Positions 9,401 to 21,400 of a DNA stretch of 64,000 nt are shown in pieces. Location: contig OX335665.1 in the NCBI GenBank assembly GCA_946894095.1, forward strand, positions 4,474,001 through 4,538,000, in the 5' to 3' direction. Source of the stretch: Incurvaria masculella. Lineage: Eukaryota; Arthropoda; Insecta; Lepidoptera; Incurvariidae. Under the pieces are notes generated by a model. It was given only the letters and a program-made list of their open reading frames with translations. It was not told the origin of the DNA and searched no databases. How positions within the stretch are numbered: position 1 is the first letter of the stretch; every line of letters begins with the position of its first letter. The position numbers and the translations under genes are program-made.

Positions 9401-12400
9401 TCGCGTCGTCGAGCCGCTCCTCCATCCGCGCGCCCTGCGTCACCCACACGACACTCACTCCCAACCCTTCCGGTAACTCCAGTGGACTTAGAATGTAAAA
9501 GACATACAGAGTCAACTGACGGCTGAGGCCAAAATGTTTTTATTGTAGTTTTTTAAATAGTTAAAAACACCCTATTTGCGTTAGACAGCTGCGGTGAAGC
9601 GACGGTAATCGCATTGGGTTCTGGGCCCCTACTACGAACGCTATCGAGCAAGCGCTGTCGAGAAGGCGACATCGCCTGTCAAAATTATTGTATGCGTTTG
9701 ACAGTTAGAATCGAAAGCGCTGTCGATACCATCTGTCAAATGCATACAATATTTTTGACAGGCGATATCGCCTCCTCGATAGCGCCTACTCGATAGGGTT
9801 CGTAGTAGGGGCCCAGATTACTAAGGTAAGCTAGATGACACAACAGCTATGTTTTTACACGGTAACCCGATCCCGCGCATTCACAGCATTGTGAGCTGTC
9901 ATTTCACTTAGAAACAAATTATGTATGTCCTGTCATATTTGTGTGTGGGACGGGGTTATGCCCCACTGTATAAGTAAACCATGCATAGACAAAATACGCG
10001 ACTTTACTATAATCTACAGGAAATGGTTAATCACAGAACATCAATTGTACACTATAATGTGACGTTATATCCGCTATGAGGAAATTATAAAAAAAAACCA
10101 GCGTGACTTTGGAAAAACTATTCGAGGAACCGGAAATTATAATTTTAGTTCATTTAATTTATTGGACAAAAATTTTTCATAAGGATCATATTTCTACCTT
10201 TGTTTCGGGAGACGACTAATGGTGAGATTTAAAGACTGTTCTTGTATCTAGAAACAATTCTCAAGTCTTCTGATTGCAAAATTTGACAAGATTTCCGTAC
10301 ATTTTATGTCAAAATTGACAGTCAGAAGACTTGAGAATCGTCCCGAGACCCGAGGACTGTCGTTGAATCTCAGGATTAAGAACGGCCCGTAAGCTATGCT
10401 CCCCATACAAAAGTAGTTTACAAATCATTTAAAAACTGCTGTTCCAATTAAATTGATATTTAATATCTAATATCAGGCAACAAATATCTGTATCTGCACG
10501 CTATTGTTATTTTTTTTGAAAAATCAAAACACAAAAAGAAAGCAAAAAGAAAATCTTCGTACTCATTTTGTTTTGTCTGTGGTTTGACCCAGAATACATT
10601 TACAGAAAAAACAAAGACATGCAGACACAGATATTTGTAGCCTAATTTTAGATACCAAATTTCTAATAAAATGGAACAGTGGTTTTCGAATTATCGGTAA
10701 GCTACTTTGTATGGGAGCGGTAATTTTCCGATGCTTACGTGCCGTCCACCTTAAACCCATCGCTCGGCGCAGTCCGCCCAAAGTCACGCCGCGCAACAGA
10801 AAGAAGCGGACTCACGATAACCTCGGAGTGGTCCCGGAGGAACACGATCGCCTCGTCGAGCCTCTGCTGCTCGCTCGCGCCCGCCTGCCCGTCGAGGAGG
10901 GGGGGAGGCAACGAAAACAAAACAACACCATGCAACACTATGTCGCTACGCGCGCCGACACGCATCGCCGTCGCCGACATTTGCGTCTCCGCGGACTTCC
11001 ATCTTCGAGTGCTCCGCTCTCGGTGTTCCAATAGTCCGTGTATCTATTTATATTGTATATTCTATGTTTGCTTTGAACACTTGTGTACATATAGATTATG
11101 TTAGTAATAATAACATAATAATCGGTAAGCAATTCGAGCAATCAATGCCGTCGTCAATAGGCATTTATCACAATTAAAAAAATTAAATGACCAAAAATGG
11201 AATTGGTCATCCAATAATTGAATTAAATCAGATCGCAATCTTCTCAAGACCGCAGTACAGGTTTTTTTTATTATAGAATTTGACTAGGTTACCATGTAAA
11301 ATTTGATTATTTAAAACATCAAAAAATTAAGATAAACTGAGAGAAAAGATAATAGACGGAACACCGAGGATGTAGATACGAAATATGGAGGTCTGGAGAA
11401 GCGACACAAATACCGAATACGGAAATACAGGGCATTGCTATACACACAGCTCTGATGTCACTTCGAGCAGAGAATCAATGGTTAGCAAATGTTATCGGGG
11501 TCGAAAATAGTTATGATATTATTCATAATAAATTGAGTGAAAATAATTACAGCTAGTACAGTTTTAATCCAGGGTAGACTGAAATATTACCAACTTGTTC
11601 CTCATGCTTCTATAAACGTATGAAGGAAAAACAGTGCCGTTTTGGCTCTAGAATAACATGTGAAGTTTAGTCACTTCACGCGGTAACACGCGGTAATTTA
11701 CCACAACATTTTATTTTAACACCACTAACAAATAACTCGTGATTTTTACACAAATCACACTTTTGTTCACTTGAGAATTAAAGTATTTACTACACAACTA
11801 CTTTTGCTACGCAACAAACATTATTATTATTATTATTATCTCGATACACTAGCAGCTTAAAGCTGATGCGTGTACATCTGAGTTGGTAACTGGGGGTGCA
11901 CTTGTTTTTTTTTTTATTCCTGTAAAAAGTCTAAAGTTTATGATTTTTTGTATAAGTGTCAAGTCTGTTTTTAAAGCTTGATTTAAACTCAGCACACTGT
12001 AGTGACCGGAAGCAGAAAATTGACTGCAATATCATCACATTTAAGACTGTGGGGTCCAATGAGCCTTGGAGAATTAGAAACAGATGTGCAGAGAATATGC
12101 AGCCATTGTTCCTGTTACGAGAAACTAGCATCCATACTGTTTCTTTTGTTTATTATTCTTTTGTTAAAACTTTGGGACCCATTGACAAAAGTAATTTTAT
12201 TTTGCTCAACTTGGAAGATACAATCATCTTTTGGTCAGCCAAATACCCATCCATTTTGATATAGTTTCTCCTCGAAAAATGAGACATCAGAGCGTGTTAA
12301 TAAAATAAGTTCAGAAACCAACATTAAACACACAAATTATTCACAGAATTAACATTATTCTTTTATGAAACACAAAATAAAATATTGATTAAATATAGCA

Positions 12401-15400
12401 GAAAGAAACATAATGACTTGAGCAAAAGTTGATGTTAAATAAACAAACAGTAAATAATTATAAAACTATTACAAGCAAAACTCTACTGGAGTTTGAAATA
12501 AAGGTATGTTTTCCTAAATTAAACACAATTTCTAATGTAACCAGTACAGGGCATACTTAAAAGGTCATGCACTTATGTACATACATACATACGCACAAGT
12601 TTTATTTTATATTTAACATATCCTTCCACAATACACCAAAATATCAAAGTCCATTTCTTTCCTTAAGGGCGTGATAAGATCCGATTGCAGTAAGTTTGAT
12701 AACGATGTAAGTAAAAAGACATTTAACTATTTTTAAAAATAGAATTTCGATAACCCAATAAGTTAATATGTAGATTGTTTAAAGATAAAACTAAAAATGC
12801 CTTTTTTAACCTACTGTTGATTAGCTTAATCGCCACATATTAAGGTCCTTTCTTAACACTTAATGCCAGCACAAGATAATCAGCACTTTAGTTATATAGG
12901 CCCTTTAAGCGTTGATTAATATAAATCAGCCCTTGGTGAAAATAAGGCCTTTAATAAGTGGCGATTAAGCTAATCAGCAATAGGTAAAAAGGCCTTGAGT
13001 CTCTGTCTCAAATTAGACAAATTTTCATAAAAAAAGTATGAACGCAGAATGTGAGGGATCGATATTTACTGTTATAGGTTTCAAATACAGTATAGACCAC
13101 CCTACGCATCTTTCATCTTTTTGAAATTCCAAAATAAGCGGTAGTTCTTTTTTTAAGTAATAAAATATGCTTTCACTTAAGCCCTTATGAAACTGAATGC
13201 AATCAGGTGTTATCACAGCCATAATACCCACCAAAATACTCAACACACAGTTAAGTATGCGTTAGTTACCTACAGTAAGGTGTGTTAAATTTTTTCAATC
13301 ATTCACCATTGAAATAAAAAAAATTAAAGCTCATAACAGAGCCATAATTTTATAATAGCTAAACTATTACTCTGCTCTCTATTACTCTGCTACTCTGTAG
13401 TGGTAACTACATATTTGCCTCATATGTAGTTACTGACTGCCTTTTGAATAAGGAGGGCAATACTGGGGTTGGTTGTTGTGAAGTTGGGCCCGCGGAGACC
13501 ATAAAACTCAACATTTAAAAAGTTTTAGGCCTCGAACTGCAGCAACCAATGCGTTGGAACATTCATTAGCCAAACGAACAGCATTGCCATCCCGAAAAAG
13601 AATGCTGCCAGCGTGGGTTAGGTTAGGTTAGGTTAGTAAAGTACAATGCTGAGTTTTTTTTACTATTTCCGCTTTAAAGCTTATTTCTTTTAATTGGCCT
13701 AATTCAGATTATTGTTTTTTTTTTATTAAAAATTTTTGTTCATTGATTTTATCGATAACAAAAAAAAATATAAAATTTCAATCAACTACCAACGCACTCT
13801 CAAACTACAGATACAACTCAAAGATCACACTCTATCCTTGTTACTACTAAGTTACTTACCTACTATGTACCTTATATACATGCCTGTTAATTACTGTTAT
13901 TTAGTTGACTAGCGGTATGTTAAGCACACAGGGCTAAACTATATGAAGGCTACATTTACGTGAAAAACCTATTGTATCACCGCCAATCAGCATTTATAAA
14001 ATTATTATCAAAATCACCAATCATTCAAACATGCAAAAGAATAAACCAGGTTGCTTCTTCATCATAAAAGCTCATAAGACGAGCCGAGATAAAAAACGTA
14101 ACCATATCGTTCACCACTATATACATACATTTACGTAGCCAAGGCGTCAAGCTAGAATGTACAGTCGCTAGTATGAAAATTAACGGGAAATCTCAAAATT
14201 TAGTGGAAAACAATAGCAAAATCAAATGATTTGGCATAATTTTTTCAGAGTAAGCATTTCGGGGGAAATATGATCAATTATTCAACATTTTCCGTCGAAA
14301 GAATCAGTTTGACAACCTCTACAAAATCTGTTTTCTCGACTGAAAGATTTCAGATTCCTGAGCACGGAATTCCGAGAATAGGCATACAGTGCAGTGACAC
14401 TAATCCGTGGCTACGCTGTAGCTATACCACGGAGAAGGTAGATGGTTGTAAGCTGTACTAGAGTGCGAAGAGAAGTGGGGGCCAAAGCACTTCATGGTGG
14501 GGTCATGCACCATCTATTTTTTGCTACATCCATCTACGGAAAGAACCGAAAACGTTATTGATGTTGTTATTGTCAATGGATTGTTAATGGTTCCGACATT
14601 TAAACTAGATGGCGCGTTTGCATTTTATTGTTAGTTTCTCAATTAAAACTCGTCCCAACTTAAATCTATGCCTGCACACAGATTTAAATAATTTTAATTT
14701 TAAATTGACAAAATGCATAACGTGATCAACGTGAACAGACTTTCGTTTACGTTTTCTATCTCGCCTCGGCCACATCCGAGCCATAGATTAATGATAGTAG
14801 GGAAAGATTTCTAACGTCACAGAAGTGTTGAATAGGGATAATAAAAGTCCACAGATGGTGTTGCAATTTTACATTTTAGAATGCATTAAACACAAACCAG
14901 TTAAAATAAATGTTTTTTTTTTAATTACAATGATATGTAACATTTCCTTGACGCCTAACTAGGCAAATTTTCCAATCAAGCCTATTTTAATGACGGTGTA
15001 ACTAGTTCTGAGAGTAACGGGAGATGGCGCAGGTTAGTAACGTCACAGCACCAGCGAAAGTAAGCAGTTTTCGATGAATTCTGTACGTTGTATAACGTTA
15101 TCTATCTATGCCTGTCTCTTTAATCTATGGCTATTTGGATGAGTTCCGTCGCCCTCAAATTGCCAAAGTCTTGTTGTATGACGTTAGCTATCTACACAAC
15201 TCCACATTAATCTATGGCTATACGGATGAGTTCTGTCGCCATCAAATTACCAAATCCTCTAGTTTGCCGAAGGCAACAACCTACCATGACGGGCGCGAAG
15301 ACGGCGACGTGCGGCGCGGCGGCCGCGCCGTTCGGCAGGCCCGCGCCGTTCGCGAGGGCGGCGTGCGCGGCCGACGGCGGCGCGGCCGGCGGCGGCGATG

Positions 15401-18400
15401 CGAGCTCGCTCGCCATCCACTGGCCCTGCACGGGGGACGCACACGCCGTCACGCAACGATAATGACGAGGTTGGTGATGGTGATTGTTATAACACAGTAG
15501 ATATATAGCTGTGCAACCGGGGCCAAAGCAGTAGCTCAACTCAGGCGATTTTCGAGATAAATACCTTCCCTCCATCGAGTGTCGGGGTTGTCACTTAAAT
15601 ATTGGCGGAGCACTGCTGGTTCTGCTACTTTTAAAAAGATGACTTCGAAGGACCATTAGCGACAGTTCAGCACCGTAAAACTAGCTTAGAACCGTAATTT
15701 GCCTGTACAGGTGCACGAAAATCGGGACTTTGTATGGAATTGAGCTACTGGATGTAATCCAATACATATACTGTGGTTGTAACCTCTATTGTAGGATAAT
15801 TTTTCTTTGTTTAGTGTAACAAAGGCGGAATTATGGAAACTTAGCATGTAACGCACAACCTCTGGTTACTGATAATTTTAAAATAAAATATGATGTCGAA
15901 TATATGTCCTTATTTTTAGCCTGAAGAAAAAAATAAGCGATATCTATAATAACCATAACCAGGGATTGCCCACTCCACCCATAGAATGATAACTGAAGTG
16001 TAGCTAGCCTAGCTAGCGGCTATTTGACAATTGTCAGTAGTTTTTTTATCGTCTGTGCTTCGCTTTAGTAAGAAGAGTTCGATCGACTGGGAAGGAGTCG
16101 AGAGTCGCAGTAGCTGAAGACCAATGCTAGATAAGCATACGCCTTCGCATTAGTGAGAAAATTTCGATCGAAGCCACGTTCGGCTACATTTCATGGTGTT
16201 GAATTTGAGTTTGATTCAGTGTAAATATGAGGACCTAAGAATGAGATGAATTTTTGAGCAAAGGTAGTACGGGTCTTGGGAATAGGCCAGCGAATGTAGC
16301 GCACTGGTCTATAAGAGGGCAGCTGTATGAGGATTGATGTTTTGTGGGAGTACAGTATTGTCGCACTAATAAACAATTGTCGTACCCCAAGAAACCTACA
16401 TTCGTTGTTAATGTCTTGATTAGGGAAGCTGAACGGTCTTCGAAAGATAACGTTGATTACTGCTCGGTGAGTCTGTCAAGAGCCGGGAGTGGGAGCAGGT
16501 TATCGTAAGGAGGTGAAGTGGAACAAGCTCCGCCGTACCTGTCCGTTGTGCAGGTGCGAGAGGTGGTGCTGCGGCGACTGCTTCAGCGGCGGCTGCTGGT
16601 AGAGGCGCGCGTGCAGCGGCGGCGGGCTGTTGACCGGCGTCGCCGGGTTCGAGCCGTACGATGAGACGCTGCCGGCGTGTGGGTCGCCCGGCGCGCCCGG
16701 CCCTCCGCCCGCCGGGTACATCTGCCGACGGAGCGCATGACGAGGACTGTCCAACTCTACCCCTAGTGTGCCACTTGTCGACTAAATTGGCGTATACGCC
16801 AAACCGATCGGCTAGCGTTTACAAATGTATGGTGACATTTAAGAGACCGCGCTCCACCACCTAGCAAGTAAGTTACAATTTAACGTGGCATACAAACCAC
16901 GAACGATGAACCACTTGTGCCCGTTTTCACTACCGTTAGCTACAAAAATCCCAAAGTTACTGCGCGATCGTATCCTAAACTACCAGGGAGCCATAAGTCC
17001 GCCGCAACTCACCGCTTGCTGCCGGAACCTACAGAACAGTTTATTTTTCCCCAGAACCGAACATTTCAAACAAGGGCACCGAGCGAGCGTATCCTAAACT
17101 ACCAGGGAGCCATAAGCACGCCGCAACTTGTTGCCGGAGCCTACAAAGCAGCTTTTTTCCCCCAGAACCGAACATTTCAAACAAGGGTAGCGCGCGATCG
17201 TATCCTAAACTACCAGGGAGCCATAAGTCCGCAGCAACACACCGCTTGTTGGCGGAACCTACAGAGCAGTTTCTTTTTTCCCAGAACCCGAACATTTCAT
17301 ACAAGGGTACCATACGGTCGTCCCTGATCTACCAGGGCGCCAGAAGTCCGCAGCAACTCACCGCTTGTTGCCGGAACCTACAGAGCAGTTTATTTTTCCC
17401 CAGAACCGAACATTTCAAACAAAGGTATCACCGCGCGATCGTATCCTAAACTACCAGGGAGCCATAAGTCCGCAGCAACACACCGCTTGTTGCCGGAACC
17501 TACAGAGCAGTTTCTTTTTCCCCAAAACCGAACATTTCAAACAAAGGTATCACCGCGCGATCGTATCCTAAACTACCAGGGAGCCATAAGTCCGCAGCAA
17601 CACACCGCTTGTTGCCGGAACCTACAGAGCAGTTTCTTTTTTCCCAGAACCCGAACATTTCATACAAGGGTACCATATGATCGTCCCTGATCTACCAGGG
17701 CGCCAGAAGTCCGCAGCAACTCACCGCTTGTTGCCGGAACCTAAAGAGCAGTTTATTTTTCCCCAGAACCGAACATTTCAAACAAAGGTATCACCGCGCG
17801 ATCGTATCCTAAACTACCAGGGAGCCATAAGTCCGCGGCAACTCACCGCTTGTTGCCGGAACCTACAGAGCAGTTTCTTTTTTCCCAGAACCCGAACATT
17901 TCATACAAGGGTACCATACGATCGTCCCTGATCTACCAGGGCGCCAGAAGTCCGCGGCAACTTACCGCTTGCAGGGACGCCTTCGTGACGAGCATCTCGG
18001 TGGGCGAGTGGTGGGGGGCGGCGGCGCGGAACGACGACATGGGGGGGAGGGGCAGCTCCACCCCGCCCGCGCCGCCTACGTCTCCGCCGGCTCCCGCCAT
18101 GCCTGCAAGCGAAAACGCACACGTCAGCAAACCAACCACGGAGGATAGAGGTTGAGAGGAGATGGTCTAAGCAAACTGGGTCTGTGTCCACCAAGTGGGT
18201 CGCTACGTCACAGCCCACGTGATAAAGAAGGCGTGGCTTAGCGACATTCGCGACATGGCGCTGGCGGTGTTAGGTTGTGGTACAATACTATGGTCTGCGG
18301 CGCAATTTTCGGCGAACAGTCGATTATACGATGAGATTTTGTGTAAAATGTTACAAACATTACACAGGACAAAATAATTTAATGTTTGTAGGTGGAATTA

Positions 18401-21400
18401 CGTTTTATTTGTCAGTAAAACACCTCACATATTTTATAATTTGAGTCAATATTCGAGCATTGTATCGATGTATCGCTCTTGCTATGTGCCGATAGATGGC
18501 GCGCAATAATTTTCGTTTTACGGTAAGAAATGTTGATCTCATGATGCAAATTTTAATGACATTTTAAAATTAAAATTATTTAAATCCGCGCGAAGGCATG
18601 GATTTAAATTTCTAAGGTTTTTTTATAGAAAAAACACTTAGTAAAATTTAAAAGGCGCCATCTAGTTGTAGTCTTGTAACCACTAAGAATAGCTCTCGGA
18701 ATAGCTGCTACCAGAATATCGATTCTTCCGGTAGATGGATTTCGCAAAAATGGGCGGTGCATGACCCCACCATGAAGCGATTTTCCCCCCGCTTCCCCGC
18801 ACAGTGTCACTCTGCGATCCTTAGTAATATGGGTTAAAAACATCTCCTCTCTCCCTCTATCCTCCGTGAAACCAACTATAGAACGGTGGCCGTATACGAT
18901 ACAAGGGCAGTCATACGATGCAGCGGCGGGACGTACGTATCGTCGACGATCCCGAAGTGTCCCTGAATTTAGAGATCCTCCAACTCCGAAGGGATGTAGG
19001 ATCTCTCTGCATTCTATCGTCTTTACCATGAAGAATGCTCGTTGGAGCTGCATACCGCCGTACCTCCGTCCCCTTTCTACCTTCGTTCAACGCGGAACAG
19101 GGAGAAAATGCACATATTCACAGTCGACAATCCAAAAACAAGACCAACCGATCTTCTAGATCCTTCATCTATAGGGTCGGAAAACTATGGAATTAACTCT
19201 TCTGAGGTATTTCCCCCAAAGTACAACCGTAGCCCCCCTGCAAGTAAAATGTCCTGGCGTACGCCATATGCCGCGCTTAACATTAATAACAATCTTCCAT
19301 CTCATCACCACCGTAGTATGCCATAATAGCGTAACTACACCTCGTAGTGTGTATTTGTTACAGTTAAAGTCCGATGTTGGTTAAAGTCCGAAATATTTTT
19401 TTCCCTGCAGTTTTGTGGATTTCTGCAATTATATCCATGTTGAGTGCACTAATTAAGATTTGTAAAAAAATAGGTTAAGGTTATTTTTTGTATTACCATA
19501 AACACTAAATTAGTGCCCTCGACACAGGTATATATCGAAAAACTTAGTTTCCTTCAAGGAAAAAAAGATTTCGGACTTTAACCAACGTCGGGCTTTAACC
19601 GTCACATATATATTCTGTGCCTCGACTAAGGGGCATTTGGGAGGAGGACGTACCCGGCGACATGTTGTAGCCGTCGTGCTGCAGGTAGGGCGGCGGCTGG
19701 TAGCCCCACGTGTCGCCCGGCGCCGGCGCGTAGTACGTGGGCTCCTGGTAGCCGGGCCCGCCGCCGCCGCCGCCTCCGCCGCCCTTGGGCGACGCGTACC
19801 GAGACGGCGAGTCGTGCCCGAACTCGTCGCTGCCGTACTGCAAACAAGGGAGAGGTCTCACGTCAGACTATTATCCTGGCTTATGATAAAATATGACAAA
19901 TCCGAGTACTGTCTATGGATGATGAATAAACAATAAACAATTGCGACGTCGGTCAGTACGCTGCTGCACTACCCTTTGATGAAGGGGTGGGGATGGAGGG
20001 AAGAGCTCTTTGGGGGAATTTAGGGTGGGTTGGGTGTACATAGAGGCGAAAAACACCAAAAGTTACCAATCGTACCTTTATTCGAAGAGTTACCAACACA
20101 CTCACAAACACACAATTTTACTACGAGTCGATATACTGCCTCACGACAGCTCGTTAACTCATTAATGTGATACCTCAGTCAGTGCGCTACTAAACCGCCC
20201 TTTGAAGAGGGGCGTTTGTAACATACCGTTACGTGGGTTGGGTGTACATAGACGCGACAAACACCAAAAGTTACCTATCATTCCATTATTCGAAGAGTTA
20301 CCAACAAACTTACAAACACATAATTTTATTTCGAGTCCATATACTGCCTCACGACAACTCGTTAATGTGATACCTCAGTCAGTGCGCTGCTACACCGCCC
20401 TTCGAATAGGGGCGTTTGTAACGTACCGTTACGTGGGTTGGGTGTACACAGAGGCGACAAACACCAAAAGTTACCTATCATCCCTTTACTCGAAGAGTTA
20501 CCAACACACTCACAAACACAAAATGTTACTACGAGTCGATATACTACCTCACGACAGCTCGTTAACTCATTAATGTGATACCTCAGTCAGTGCGCTACTA
20601 AACCGCCCTTTGAAGAGGGGCGTTTGTAACATACCGTTACGTGGGTTGGGTGTACATAGACGCGACAAACACCAAAAGTTACCTATCATCCCTTTATTCG
20701 AAGAGTTACCAACACACTCACAAACACACAATGTTACTACGAGTCGATATACTGCCTCACTACAACTCGTTAATGTGATACTCAGTCAGCGCGCTGCTAC
20801 ACCGCCCTTCGAAGAGGGGCATTTGTAACATCCGTTACGTGGGTTGGGTGTACATAGAGGCGACAAACACCAAAATTTACCACCCTTTATTCCAAGAGTT
20901 ACCAACAAACTCACAAACACACAATTTAACTACGAGTTGATATATACACATACCGTTGTTGAATGTATATACATAACATATATATACATTCAACAACATA
21001 TTACTATAAACACAATAATACTTAAATAAAACAATAAAATAAGTCCATACACTCAAAACATACATACACTCACATTACACATTACACACACACTTTTACC
21101 ACATACATACCGCATACACACCCTATCACACACACGGTTGTGGAATGTTGCAAGTTGCAAGTTTAATCGTTTAGTTGTAAGACATTTCAGTATGCGAACA
21201 ATGAAACTTTGTCATTGGCTCAAAAATATTAAAATAATCATCATGTAATAATCTAAGACTAGCTGTAAGGTTTCTTATAAAATTAAAATAAAATAAATAA
21301 ATAAAAAATAAAATATACTGCCTCACGAAAGCTCGTTAACTGATATATCTGTGCATGTAGAATCGACCTCGAAGCGAATACACATTAATTAAACTACTGC

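Noticed and set aside
9237..9515. Single long minus-strand frame across the helix exon taken as one ORF
   Set aside because: The match to Da is confined to 9299-9434 and canonical splice sites bound it; the flanking residues are intron read-through.
10816..10884. Mutually exclusive exon model for the two helix exons
   Set aside because: The upstream exon ends in phase 0 and the downstream one in phase 1, so swapping would shift the frame of the next exon.
16885..17931. Series of plus-strand open frames with repeated P-E-P-T-E-Q-F and N-R-T-F-Q-T-K peptides
   Set aside because: They are the translation of a 121-bp minisatellite whose units lack stops; the frame shifts between units of differing length, and the host gene runs on the other strand.
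18600..19160. 149-codon minus and 97-codon plus frames between da exons 2 and 3
   Set aside because: No recognisable domain and no splice sites fitting da phases. Part of the region is a repeat block that recurs inverted at 14465-14545.
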